The position numbers and the translations under genes are program-made. From positions 1 to 57,188 of the IMG/VR virus record IMGVR_UViG_3300032236_000645: a stretch of 57,188 bases of DNA; one strand, 5' to 3'. Shown in pieces: positions 39,827-46,710 of the stretch (positions are counted from its first letter, which is position 1; the number at the start of each line of letters is the position of its first letter). The DNA is from a virus. The notes below the pieces were generated by a model. The model did no database searches, was not told where the DNA came from, and saw nothing but the letters and a program-made list of their open reading frames with translations.

Positions 39827-41863
39827 ATGTTAATTGAATCTAAATCAAATCTTGCTAAATTAATGGCAACTGAGAACATTATTGTTGAACAACGTAATGT
39901 TCCTACTGCTTACTTTAACTTGGGTTCTCGCACCTTAGTTATCCCTACTCTTAAAAATGAATTAAGCAGTACATTGTATGACTTATTCATTGGTCACGAA
40001 GTAGGACACGCCTTAAACACTCCAGAAGACGGTTGGCACGACTCTATCAAAGAGATGGGTGTCAACCGCTCTATCCTCAATGTCTGTGAAGATGTTCGTA
40101 TTGAAAAACTTATTCGCCGTAAATTCCCAGGCCTCAAGATGTCTTTCATCAAGGCATACCGTGAACTATTAGACCAAGACTTCTTTGATGTCAAAGGTAA
40201 AGACCTTAATGTCCTTAAGTTTATTGACCGTGTAAACCTACATACTAAATGTGGTGCTTCTTTAGGCATCAAGTTTGACATGGCAGAAACTCCATTGCTT
40301 CGTTTAGCTGAAGATGCTGAAACATTTGAACAGACCGTGGAAGCGGCTAAGAAAATCCAAGCGTTTATGAAAGAACAAATGGAAGAACGTCAAGCCAAAT
40401 CTGGCGGTGACGGAGATACTCCTGAAGATGAAGGTGAGTCTGGTCCATCTACTGATATTGGTGATGAAGATGGTGATGACATGGACTTCGGTGATAATGA
40501 TGATGCCACACCTAATGGTGAAATGGCAGACCAACAATTAGAATCTGACACCGACAAAGCATTCCGTGAAAAAGAAAAGGACTTATACCAAAATGACCCA
40601 CGAGGCGATTCTTCTTACGCAAATCTTCCTATTTTTGATGCTAGTAAACTTATCGTAGATTACAAAGAAATATATTCTGAAATCCGTAGAGTATCTAATA
40701 CTTTGGATCCTAAAGATTTGTATGAGTATGAGAAACATGCTAAGATTGATACATCCTTGTTTGCTAAGTTCCGACAAGAGTCCAACAAAGTAGTTGGCTA
40801 CCTTACTAAAGAGTTTGAACTCCGTAAAAACGCTGACCAAATGAAGAAGGCTTCTGTTGCCAAGACTGGTGATTTGAATATGAACCGTATTTTCTCATAT
40901 CAATTTTCAGAGGACATCTTTAAGAAGATTTCTGTGGTACCTAACGGCAAGTCACATGGTCTTGTATTGTTCTTGGATTGGTCTGGTTCGATGCACAACG
41001 TGATGCACGATACAATCAAACAATTACTATCATTGGTCTTATTCTGTAAGAAGGTTTCTATTCCATTTGAAGTGTATGCCTTCTCAGATGCTTATTCTAA
41101 AGGTGGTGATAATCCATATTGGGATAATGACTTACCGATTGTATATAAAGATGGTGACTTATTGCTTCGTAATGTAACTTTGATGAATATCTTATCCTCA
41201 CGTATGAACTCAGTTGATTTGTCATTTGCTGGTTCCGCTTTACTTTCTAAAGTATATGATGTTGGATATTATGGTTCGATGCGCCTTGGTGGTACTCCAT
41301 TGAATGAGACCATCACTGCTGCTATGGATTTGATTCCTAAGTTCCAGAAGAAATACAAACTACAAGTGGTTAATACTGTATTCTTAACTGATGGTGAAGG
41401 ACATGGTCTCAATAGAATACAAAACGCAGCTGAGGTTAAACGTATCTCTAATATTGTCCTACGTGATCCAGTTACATCAGCTTCAATGAGATATAACCTT
41501 AATGCTACAGATAACTCTAAGGCGTTCCTATTCTTATTGAAACAACGTACTGGATGCAATATCATTGGGTTCCGTATTATCTCTGCTAGAAATGCAAAAG
41601 AGTACCTTTATAAGGCATACAATGGTGCAGATATTGAACCAATCTTAAATGAGTTCCGTAAGACAAAATCAACCGTGATTAAGTCTGCCGGTTTTGATGA
41701 GTATTACCTACTCCGTGAGGACAAGATGAGTACCGATGAGGATGATGAGTTACAAGTTAAATCAACCACCACTAGAGGTTTAGTATCGGCTTTCAAGAAT
41801 TACACCAAAGGCCATATCCAAAACCGAGTAATTCTCAACCGCTTCATTGGCCTCATTTCTTAA
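39827..41863 (+). CDS. zinc metallopeptidase-like and VWA-domain protein
   Basis: 678 aa. HEVGH at 57-61 is a zincin motif with second-shell DGWHD at 68-72. A long Glu/Asp/Gly-rich acidic linker (about 185-260) separates this from a helical middle region and a C-terminal von Willebrand A domain. That domain's MIDAS motif is D-W-S-G-S near 384-388, with TDGEG near 523. The combination recalls CobT-like VWA proteins that work with MoxR/AAA chaperones. It has its own near-consensus promoter and is conserved in aquatic T4-like phages. The function in infection is unknown. Confidence 0.78.
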   Translation: MLIESKSNLAKLMATENIIVEQRNVPTAYFNLGSRTLVIPTLKNELSSTLYDLFIGHEVGHALNTPEDGWHDSIKEMGVNRSILNVCEDVRIEKLIRRKFPGLKMSFIKAYRELLDQDFFDVKGKDLNVLKFIDRVNLHTKCGASLGIKFDMAETPLLRLAEDAETFEQTVEAAKKIQAFMKEQMEERQAKSGGDGDTPEDEGESGPSTDIGDEDGDDMDFGDNDDATPNGEMADQQLESDTDKAFREKEKDLYQNDPRGDSSYANLPIFDASKLIVDYKEIYSEIRRVSNTLDPKDLYEYEKHAKIDTSLFAKFRQESNKVVGYLTKEFELRKNADQMKKASVAKTGDLNMNRIFSYQFSEDIFKKISVVPNGKSHGLVLFLDWSGSMHNVMHDTIKQLLSLVLFCKKVSIPFEVYAFSDAYSKGGDNPYWDNDLPIVYKDGDLLLRNVTLMNILSSRMNSVDLSFAGSALLSKVYDVGYYGSMRLGGTPLNETITAAMDLIPKFQKKYKLQVVNTVFLTDGEGHGLNRIQNAAEVKRISNIVLRDPVTSASMRYNLNATDNSKAFLFLLKQRTGCNIIGFRIISARNAKEYLYKAYNGADIEPILNEFRKTKSTVIKSAGFDEYYLLREDKMSTDEDDELQVKSTTTRGLVSAFKNYTKGHIQNRVILNRFIGLIS

Positions 41864-41895
41864 ATCAAACATATTTTTTTAGCAAGGATTTTTCC

Positions 41896-42318
41896 ATGGC
41901 AGTTATGAAACCCAATGACCCATTTCAACCACTCACTGGCGGTGCCGCTGATATTTCCCACGCATACGACCATGATATCAGTATCTCCGCTGCGGTTCCG
42001 TCATCTTACGTAGATATTGGCAATATGTCAACACCTTACACCTTGAACGAAACGTATATCTTAGATAAGGCGAAGCCACATCTTTACCAGTCTTCGGAAA
42101 TCGTAGATATGGTTATGTACGAAAAAGTAACAGACGAAAGTATATTAAAGGAAAATATTCGAGCTGGGCTACGCCTTCAGATGGCACAGAACCTAACCGA
42201 GAACATGACCTTTACACGTGTCAATGACTACGCAAACGACAACATGATTATACATGGAAGGTGTTATGCTTTTACTAGAGAGCAACTGTTAGATTTTGTA
42301 AGAGAAATCAATAAATAA
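41896..42318 (+). CDS. conserved hypothetical protein
   Basis: 140 aa, 32 bp after the VWA gene with AAGGA upstream. The N-terminus is Asp/His/Ser-rich (PLTGGAADISHAYDHDISIS) and the C-terminal half is mixed helical (LRLQMAQNLTENMTFTRVND). I do not recognise a family. It is probably co-transcribed with the VWA gene. Confidence 0.65.
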   Translation: MAVMKPNDPFQPLTGGAADISHAYDHDISISAAVPSSYVDIGNMSTPYTLNETYILDKAKPHLYQSSEIVDMVMYEKVTDESILKENIRAGLRLQMAQNLTENMTFTRVNDYANDNMIIHGRCYAFTREQLLDFVREINK

Positions 42319-42351
42319 TTCCTTTTCACACCCATCCCAAAAGGAAACGCA

Positions 42352-42546
42352 ATGCAATCAACCCATGACAAAATCACGGATGCTATAGTATTACTGTATG
42401 AAATCGCCACTGATATGAAAACATCTCCATTATCTCCTAGAGTAGAGATGCTCGCCTTAGAGTTAAACAAAGTATCCAAAGAGTACCATGAAGAATTATC
42501 TAATAAGAAAATGTATGATACATCGAAGATTGTTATAGGACTGTAG
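42352..42546 (+). CDS. small helical hypothetical protein
   Basis: 64 aa, helical, behind AAAAGGAAAC. No cysteines or TM. It starts a run of three short genes that closes the rightward block before the strand switch. No family recognised. Confidence 0.6.
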   Translation: MQSTHDKITDAIVLLYEIATDMKTSPLSPRVEMLALELNKVSKEYHEELSNKKMYDTSKIVIGL

Positions 42547-42550
42547 GCCT

Positions 42551-42739
42551 ATGAAATCACTCTCTCACGGTAAGGTTGGGAATATCAAGATGCGTGGACG
42601 GAAGACTTGCTCTGCCGGTTGTACCTGTTGTGACGTTCAAAACTTTAAAGACAGAGAACGTGAGAGAGAGTTACTCAAAGAGATACTGGAATGGAATAGT
42701 ACCAAGTACGGTACAGGTCCTTTGTTAGGAGAGTATTAA
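42551..42739 (+). CDS. small Cys-rich protein, possible zinc binder
   Basis: 62 aa. CSAGCTCCD near 21-28 clusters four Cys that could bind a metal. A charged helix (FKDRERERELLKEI) follows. It overlaps the next gene by one base (TAATG). The function is unknown. Confidence 0.62.
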   Translation: MKSLSHGKVGNIKMRGRKTCSAGCTCCDVQNFKDRERERELLKEILEWNSTKYGTGPLLGEY

Positions 42740-42954
42740 TGCCTCTTAGAATAACCAATGAATGTCCTCTGTGTATGTTAGAGATACACCAATACTCTAT
42801 GGGTTGTGATGGGTGTGATACTCGAAGGTTGATTAATGAATTTGCTCAGATGGTTGTAGCGGATACTAATAGACGCTTTGAGGAAGAAAGAGTTAAGTTT
42901 TACAACGAGGTCCTGGCGGATTCCCGGCCGGCAAAAAATTCTGAAATCACGTAG
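42739..42954 (+). CDS. small zinc-finger-like protein
   Basis: 71 aa. C9-x2-C12 (CPLC) and C23-x2-C26 (CDGC) make a compact zinc-ribbon candidate, followed by a helical C-terminal half. It is coupled to the upstream gene and is the last rightward gene before the leftward early cluster. Confidence 0.65.
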   Translation: MPLRITNECPLCMLEIHQYSMGCDGCDTRRLINEFAQMVVADTNRRFEEERVKFYNEVLADSRPAKNSEIT

Positions 42955-43020
42955 AGTTGGGTAGCGGTGGCAGTTACGTCACCCATCGTTTCGCCATGGC
43001 ACGCAATCCAATACTATACG

Positions 43021-43052
43021 GGGGCTGCCGCCTTACACTTGACGGCAACCCC
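43021..43052 (-). terminator. possible hairpin terminator of the leftward cluster
   Basis: GGGGCTGCCG and CGGCAACCCC form a 10-bp stem with one wobble-type mismatch directly after the last leftward gene. No T run follows on the minus strand, so it is either a weak terminator or an mRNA 3'-end stabilising hairpin. Confidence 0.45.
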
Positions 43053-43067
43053 TAATCGTGTTATAAT
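43039..43067 (+). promoter_or_regulatory. promoter pointing antisense into the leftward cluster
   Basis: TTGACG (43039-43044), 17-bp spacer, perfect TATAAT (43062-43067). It overlaps the stop of the minus-strand gene 43061-43246 and would transcribe its antisense strand. The -35 lies within a hairpin formed by GGGGCTGCCG (43021-43030) and CGGCAACCCC (43043-43052). Confidence 0.6.
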
Positions 43068-43246
43068 CCAAAGCTTGCTGCTTTAACGCTGCTTGGCCGA
43101 CTACCACCAACCACGTAACCGCCGCTGCTCTTACTGCGCATTTTCTGCCTTGGTGCTTTAACGCTCTTGCATATAGTGACCTTGACTCCGCTAATTGCCA
43201 AGTCTGCTAGTGATGCTAATGCTATTCTTTGCTCTTGCTTAGTCAT
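43061..43246 (-). CDS. small basic protein
   Basis: 61 aa, starting behind AAGGAC. N-terminal helix (TKQEQRIALASLADLA), then a basic Ser/Gly-rich tail (KAPRQKMRSKSSGG). No family recognised. It is the last gene of the leftward cassette that starts at 43807. Confidence 0.6.
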   Translation of the reverse strand: MTKQEQRIALASLADLAISGVKVTICKSVKAPRQKMRSKSSGGYVVGGSRPSSVKAASFGL

Positions 43247-43255
43247 ATATTGTCC

Positions 43256-43450
43256 TTATTGATATGGGTTAGGGTTACGTGCTTCGTATTGGTTAGAGGG
43301 ATATACCATGGATGGCTTATATGCCTCTGCCTCGCCGCCGTTATTAGGCACTATATGGATCATAGTGCGACCTATACGCTTAACGGTGCCAAAGCGTGTG
43401 GTGTAGGCATTCAATTGGATGGCTACGTGTTGTCCGATGCTTAGTTCCAT
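43256..43450 (-). CDS. small beta-rich (SH3-like) protein
   Basis: 64 aa, behind GGAGA. Strand pattern IGQHVAIQLNAYTTRFGTV followed by RTMIHIVPNN looks like a small SH3/KOW-type barrel. The C-terminus is disordered. It lies one base after the 46-aa membrane protein. The function is unknown. Confidence 0.6.
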   Translation of the reverse strand: MELSIGQHVAIQLNAYTTRFGTVKRIGRTMIHIVPNNGGEAEAYKPSMVYPSNQYEARNPNPYQ

Positions 43451-43451
43451 A

Positions 43452-43592
43452 TTAGTCTCCTATTAGCATGCCTACGAATATCATGCCTGAGGCGACTAAC
43501 ATACCATAACCGACACCTGCCATTTGACCTGAAGCACAACCTACTAGAAAGGCGACTATAGCGCCTGCTGTTGCTATTAGTGTGATTTTCAT
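43452..43592 (-). CDS. very small membrane protein
   Basis: 46 aa. Two hydrophobic, Gly/Ala-rich segments with VAFLVGCASG at about 13-22 resembling a lipobox-like Cys. AAGGAGG lies about 7 nt before the ATG, a very strong SD. It is coupled to the upstream gene by TAATG. It could be a small lipoprotein or a two-helix membrane peptide. Confidence 0.65.
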   Translation of the reverse strand: MKITLIATAGAIVAFLVGCASGQMAGVGYGMLVASGMIFVGMLIGD

Positions 43593-43807
43593 TATACTGC
43601 CTCCTTAGTGTAGAGGATAATAGCTTTAACACCGATGATGGCATTTAGTTCGGCACCGTCACGGTCATGGTATGCCATAAACTCACGGACCTTAGCATTG
43701 TCAAATTTTGATTTTTGTAGCTCGTCTCTGATAGCGATTGACCATGCTGTGCAGCTGTTGATTAAGCCTGCCATTAGTGTTGCTTGTTTTTTAGATAATT
43801 TTGCCAT
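43592..43807 (-). CDS. small hypothetical protein, first of a leftward cassette
   Basis: 71 aa, AGGAGAG upstream. Helical N-terminus (KLSKKQATLMAGLINSC), then a basic/acidic segment DRDGAELNAIIGVK. Driven by the repeated early promoter at 43837-43864. Four genes follow each other in this cassette (43807 down to 43061). Confidence 0.62.
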   Translation of the reverse strand: MAKLSKKQATLMAGLINSCTAWSIAIRDELQKSKFDNAKVREFMAYHDRDGAELNAIIGVKAIILYTKEAV

Positions 43808-43836
43808 TTGTTTCTCTCCTGATTAAGTATGGGTCC

Positions 43837-43864
43837 ATCCTACACTAACTGGAGGGAAAGTCAA
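43837..43864 (-). promoter_or_regulatory. repeated early promoter (leftward)
   Basis: Minus strand GCTTGACTTTCC, 16-bp spacer, TAGGATGG (-10 at 43837-43842, -35 TTGACT at 43859-43864). One of the dispersed near-identical promoter copies; the -10 is weaker than in the others. Confidence 0.7.
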
Positions 43865-43878
43865 GCACTTTCGAGCCT

Positions 43879-44169
43879 TTATCGGCCTGTACCGAAGCCA
43901 TTCCAAACGCTACCATCTCGACCATCATAAGAAGTCACACCGCTGTCATGGTTATAACCAATCAATTCCCAAACATGGTTTTTCCATATTTTGAAGAATA
44001 CAAGCGGAGTAACCTTAGCTGGTTTGTCACTCTTCCGATTAATACTAATAAGCCACAATGTTACATCAAAAGACAATAACATGCCTCGAAGTATATGGTA
44101 AGCGATATAAGCAAGGATTAAACTTAATACACCTAAAGCGACAATACCAGTAATTTCTAACCAATTCAT
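43879..44169 (-). CDS. small membrane protein
   Basis: 96 aa, AAAGGAAAC upstream. One or two N-terminal TM segments (about 5-32), then a basic region with FFKIWKNHVWELIGYNHDSG. It has its own promoter copy at 44203-44230. No function known. Confidence 0.68.
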   Translation of the reverse strand: MNWLEITGIVALGVLSLILAYIAYHILRGMLLSFDVTLWLISINRKSDKPAKVTPLVFFKIWKNHVWELIGYNHDSGVTSYDGRDGSVWNGFGTGR

Positions 44170-44202
44170 TTTGTTTCCTTTGTTTCGTTAATCAATGGTT
44201 GG

Positions 44203-44230
44203 ATTATACAGAAACTGGAGGGAAAGTCAA
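44203..44230 (-). promoter_or_regulatory. repeated early promoter (leftward)
   Basis: TTGACT (44225-44230), 16-bp spacer, perfect TATAAT (44203-44208) on the minus strand. Confidence 0.88.
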
Positions 44231-44244
44231 GCACTAAATTGGTA

Positions 44245-44547
44245 TTAATAGCGGTGGCGGTAGCGAAAAGGAACAGGTTGGCCATGGTAGCTCGTATTGT
44301 AGACCGTTGTGCGGTCACCAGCTAAAATTGAGCCTACCACAATACCGCCAAGGGCACCAATAACCATGCCTTCGGTGCTTGACATTTGGCTCTGGGCCTG
44401 ATATACTGGCTGGCTTTGTTGGACTACCACTGGTTGGTCACAGCGATAGAGCTGGATGCCATTCTGGTCAAGGCCTACTGGCTGACAATCGGCCATGGCA
44501 CTGAATGAAAGGGAGGCTACTAGAGCGCCTGCAATTATTCTTTTCAT
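44245..44547 (-). CDS. secreted glycine-zipper protein
   Basis: 100 aa from ATG 44547, which has GGAG upstream; the longer frame is not credible. A signal peptide (about 1-19, ending AMA) is followed by a Gln/Val-rich segment and the glycine-zipper GALGGIVVGSILAG (about 65-78), typical of 2TM-glycine-zipper envelope proteins. Two Cys may pair. It may insert in the host outer membrane or periplasm early in infection, for example in superinfection exclusion; that is inference. Confidence 0.75.
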   Translation of the reverse strand: MKRIIAGALVASLSFSAMADCQPVGLDQNGIQLYRCDQPVVVQQSQPVYQAQSQMSSTEGMVIGALGGIVVGSILAGDRTTVYNTSYHGQPVPFRYRHRY

Positions 44548-44548
44548 A

Positions 44549-44704
44549 TTATACTCCACAAGCTTGATAAAATCTGGCAAAGTCAAAGCGAGGGTTGCTC
44601 TGACGGCAAACCTCTGCCATTTGGATCGCCATTGTTTTGCGCTCTACTAGATTGCTGATAGCGGCGATTTGGTCGGCGATAGCCTTAAAATCTTTTCTGG
44701 TCAT
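44549..44704 (-). CDS. small helical phage protein
   Basis: 51 aa starting at ATG 44704. The sequence TRKDFKAIADQIAAISNLVE leads to the C-terminal SNPRFDFARFYQACGV, a tail common to many small phage proteins of this kind. It ends one base before the glycine-zipper gene. A conserved hypothetical protein often seen in phages. Confidence 0.75.
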   Translation of the reverse strand: MTRKDFKAIADQIAAISNLVERKTMAIQMAEVCRQSNPRFDFARFYQACGV

Positions 44705-44705
44705 A

Positions 44706-44990
44706 TTATAAAACCTTTCCTGTAACATTATACTTATTTTTTAAGAATGCCAAGGCACTCTCTACGGTTGGTCGAGCAGCCTCTGTACGGCCATCACCAT
44801 TTACTGCCATAAACTTGCCACGTGCTTCTTTATAGAATACTGTAAATGGTTCAAGTTTGGCTTTTGGTGCTTTTGCCACTTTCACTGCCTTTGGTGCTTT
44901 CGCTTCTACTTTTACAGTAGCCTTAGCTTTCGCTGGCACTTTGACTGGTTTTGGTGCTACCACTTGGTTTACTAGATTTGATAAGTTCAT
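44706..44990 (-). CDS. small protein with C-terminal EAARPT domain (paralogue A)
   Basis: 94 aa from ATG 44990 (AGGAGAC upstream); the longer frame overlaps the promoter and is not real. A Lys/Ala/Val/Pro-rich linker (about 12-50) precedes a folded C-terminal domain with KFMAVNGDGRTEAARPT and ALAFLKNKYNVTGKV. This domain is closely similar to the C-terminus of the rightward gene at 47841. The linker could be disordered and basic, perhaps binding nucleic acid. Confidence 0.75.
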   Translation of the reverse strand: MNLSNLVNQVVAPKPVKVPAKAKATVKVEAKAPKAVKVAKAPKAKLEPFTVFYKEARGKFMAVNGDGRTEAARPTVESALAFLKNKYNVTGKVL

Positions 44991-45018
44991 TTTTTGTCTC
45001 CTGTTTAAGTATGTGTCC

Positions 45019-45046
45019 ATTATACATGGATTCCAGAAAAAGTCAA
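45019..45046 (-). promoter_or_regulatory. repeated early promoter (leftward)
   Basis: TTGACT (45041-45046), 16-bp spacer, TATAAT (45019-45024) on the minus strand. It drives the EAARPT-domain gene at 44990. Confidence 0.9.
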
Positions 45047-45049
45047 GCA

Positions 45050-45241
45050 TTATTTGGTTGCCATAATTGAAACATCAACCAAATCTAAGCCCACAAATTT
45101 AAGCATGGTTTCAATCTCGGCTTTGTTCATATGATCCAGAGCCACGGCCATCATATGGATCAAATCGTCATGCTCAATATGCTTTAGAGCCAGCTCTGTA
45201 TTTCTTCTGGCTTCGTATAGTTCGGTACTGGCTTGGCTCAT
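45050..45241 (-). CDS. small helical hypothetical protein
   Basis: 63 aa with AAAGAGAAAATC upstream. Helices SQASTELYEARRNTELALKH, then HMMAVALDHMNKAEIETML, and a short C-terminal strand. Single-gene cassette with its own promoter at 45271-45298. Confidence 0.62.
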   Translation of the reverse strand: MSQASTELYEARRNTELALKHIEHDDLIHMMAVALDHMNKAEIETMLKFVGLDLVDVSIMATK

Positions 45242-45270
45242 GATTTTCTCTTTCGTTTTAGTATGGTGCC

Positions 45271-45298
45271 ATTATACATGGATTCCAGAAAAAGTCAA
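45271..45298 (-). promoter_or_regulatory. repeated early promoter (leftward)
   Basis: TTGACT (45293-45298), 16-bp spacer, TATAAT (45271-45276) on the minus strand. The 16-bp spacer is identical to that of the copy at 45019-45046. Confidence 0.9.
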
Positions 45299-45321
45299 GC
45301 ACTTTATTGGTTTATTTTCGC

Positions 45322-45350
45322 TTGACTTTTCGAGCTGGCTGTGTTATACT
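45322..45350 (+). promoter_or_regulatory. promoter pointing antisense into gene 45349-45693
   Basis: TTGACT (45322-45327), 17-bp spacer, TATACT (45345-45350). It sits exactly at the 3' end of the leftward gene and faces into it, so it would make antisense RNA. Confidence 0.6.
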
Positions 45351-45693
45351 ATAAGGCTCTATTGACTACAAATTTAATATCTTCAAGAGCAGTCTGTAAG
45401 TCATTGATTCTGCACTCTTTTTCTTCTAGCTCTACTTCTAGTTCGGCCACTTGAAACTCTGTGCGACTGAGGACTAGCTGTAACTCATTGATTTCACTCT
45501 CTTTTTCTTCGTTATCTAAAGTGATGAGCCCGAAGTCTTTATCAAAAGCTTCTTGTAAGTCATTGATTTCTTTATCTTTTTGTTTGATAATGTCATCTAA
45601 TAATGCTAATTGATTAAGATAGTATAAGTCACTGTTTTGACTAGTTTTTTCAACATACTCTAAGCCGTTGATTACAATAGATAATTTTTTCAT
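45349..45693 (-). CDS. coiled-coil protein
   Basis: 114 aa from ATG 45693; the longer open frame runs through promoters and is spurious. It starts KKLSIVINGLEYVEKT, then a continuous Glu/Lys/Leu coiled coil (about 35-105) with three related units of the type K(E/D)x-INDLQ / SEINELQ / CRINDLQ. Two single-base-related repeats give it internal periodicity. Driven by the promoter at 45731-45758; an antisense promoter lies at its end. Confidence 0.7.
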   Translation of the reverse strand: MKKLSIVINGLEYVEKTSQNSDLYYLNQLALLDDIIKQKDKEINDLQEAFDKDFGLITLDNEEKESEINELQLVLSRTEFQVAELEVELEEKECRINDLQTALEDIKFVVNRAL

Positions 45694-45730
45694 AGTGTTT
45701 TCTCTTTCTGTTTCGTTATTCAATGATGCT

Positions 45731-45758
45731 ATTATACACTGATCCATAGAAAAGTCAA
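45731..45758 (-). promoter_or_regulatory. repeated early promoter (leftward)
   Basis: TTGACT (45753-45758), 16-bp spacer, TATAAT (45731-45736) on the minus strand, for the coiled-coil gene. Confidence 0.9.
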
Positions 45759-45791
45759 GCATTATTTCGGATTTTATTTGCAAAAAAGTGC

Positions 45792-45819
45792 TTGACTTTT
45801 TGGCCGGTTGTGATATAAT
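45792..45819 (+). promoter_or_regulatory. repeated early promoter (rightward, non-coding unit 1)
   Basis: TTGACT (45792-45797), 16-bp spacer, TATAAT (45814-45819). No ORF with an SD follows before the next promoter. Confidence 0.9.
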
Positions 45820-45898
45820 GGAACCACGCCACCCCTGCGTGCGGCTTCCACGATAAGTAAAACTTATTGATCCGTCGCAATCAATAAGAAAATAATGC
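45820..45898 (+). ncRNA. candidate structured small RNA 1
   Basis: Begins at the predicted transcript start. A hairpin pairs GGAA (45820-45823) with TTCC (45846-45849) and CACGC (45825-45829) with GCGTG (45837-45841), loop CACCCCT. Next come ATAAGT-AAA-ACTTAT and CTTATTGAT/ATCAATAAG inverted repeats (about 45853-45888). No gene is possible here. Confidence 0.5.
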
Positions 45899-45926
45899 TT
45901 GACTTTTGGTGTGGTTGTGTTATAAT
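45899..45926 (+). promoter_or_regulatory. repeated early promoter (rightward, non-coding unit 2)
   Basis: TTGACT (45899-45904), 16-bp spacer, TATAAT (45921-45926). Again no ORF with SD follows before the third promoter. Confidence 0.9.
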
Positions 45927-46034
45927 GGTTCCACAGTGAGAAAACAAAGAAACCCATGAGCCCACCCCCTGCGTGACGCTTTCGTAGCCCGCTAAGCTCT
46001 TGATTATAAAGAGAAAAATAAACCAAAATAATGC
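45927..46034 (+). ncRNA. candidate structured small RNA 2
   Basis: The segment shares CCACCCC-CTGCGTG-x-CG-CTT with unit 1 and has a GCGT-G-ACGC palindrome (45971-45979) and a CTCTT/AAGAG pair. No gene is visible; it ends at the third promoter. Confidence 0.45.
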
Positions 46035-46062
46035 TTGACTTTTTGGCCAATTGTGATAGAAT
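46035..46062 (+). promoter_or_regulatory. repeated early promoter (rightward, before the tandem repeat)
   Basis: TTGACT (46035-46040), 16-bp spacer, TAGAAT (46057-46062). It would transcribe the 28-bp tandem repeat region. Confidence 0.8.
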
Positions 46063-46094
46063 GGTGGTATTGTTGCGTATCTCAAAAACGCTCA

Positions 46095-46244
46095 GAAAAA
46101 ACTCAATGGAATCAAGAGCTTATGGGAGTGAGAAAAAACTCAATGGAATCAAGAGCTTACAAAAATCTCAATGAAATCAATGGGATAGATGAATTGCTAG
46201 TGAAATCAATGGGTTGGAGAAAACTGAATGAAATCAACGGCTTA
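46095..46244 (+). repeat. tandem 28-bp repeat with decayed copies
   Basis: Two exact 28-bp copies (46095-46122 and 46132-46159), each of the form GAAAAAACTCAATGGAATCA then AGAGCTTA, 37 bp apart. Degenerate copies follow up to about 46244 with AATGAAATCAA(T/C)GG as core. The 37-bp period is not a multiple of three, so this is not a protein repeat. Confidence 0.8.
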
Positions 46245-46395
46245 CAGAATATCGTTGTGGATCAATGAGTTGCGTTGAGTTGCTCTGGATCTGGTTGAGG
46301 AGCCGGCGGCAACCCGTTGAAAGAAAATAAAAAAATCTCGGCAACGAGTTTAACTCCACACGCTAACACACAATGCGACGCAGTTCCCGAGGTCA

Positions 46396-46410
46396 TAAGT
46401 AAAACTTATC
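46396..46410. repeat. ATAAGT-AAA-ACTTAT inverted repeat, second copy
   Basis: A perfect 6-bp inverted repeat with AAA loop, identical to the copy near 45853-45867. Both are followed by (T/C)(G/A)AT-rich sequence, so they may be one protein-binding site present twice. Confidence 0.55.
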
Positions 46411-46556
46411 AATCCAACGGTATTGATATCGCTTGGTATTGTATGGATTCTGTAAGGACGCTGTGGTACACTATGGACACTATCGGTGCTTACTAAGGCA
46501 TTGATTATAATAAGGTTTATATCTACTGTCCTTATACTATCAGGTAGCATATACGT

Positions 46557-46681
46557 TAACCTATTGATTATTATACTCTTATCCTCTACTGTATGGTAAG
46601 GTATTGATATCATTAAGGTAAGCATGAGGTAAACTTTTAGGTAATTATTTTTATTTTTATTGTTTTATAATCAATAGGTTA
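46557..46681. repeat. perfect 15-bp inverted repeat, 95 bp apart
   Basis: TAACCTATTGATTAT (46557-46571) and ATAATCAATAGGTTA (46667-46681) are exact inverses; adjacent bases extend the match to about 17 of 18. The loop contains GGTATTGATATC (also near 46418-46429), and AGGTAA motifs recur through 46595-46691. An origin or regulatory cruciform is possible. Confidence 0.75.
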
Positions 46682-46710
46682 GCGTCAGGTAAAAAATATG
46701 GTGATAATGC

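Noticed and set aside
45699-46050. N-terminal extension of the coiled-coil gene to 46050
   Set aside because: It would read through three promoter copies; ATG 45693 lies behind an SD-like AGAGAAAA and its own promoter.
46095-46244. Tandem repeat considered as a CRISPR array
   Set aside because: Only two exact copies, 9-bp gaps, no spacers of proper length, no cas genes.
46035-46268. Open frame of 77 codons on the plus strand over the tandem repeat
   Set aside because: It starts inside a promoter, lacks an SD, and the 37-bp repeat period breaks any shared reading frame.
46390-46440. DnaA boxes in the hub
   Set aside because: TTATCAATCCA-type sequences do not match TTATCCACA well enough, and T4-like phages do not need DnaA.
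46350-46625. Open frame of 91 codons on the minus strand in the hub
   Set aside because: It runs over repeats, has no SD, unusual Ile/Ser/Thr composition, and crosses the inverted repeat; taken as chance opening.
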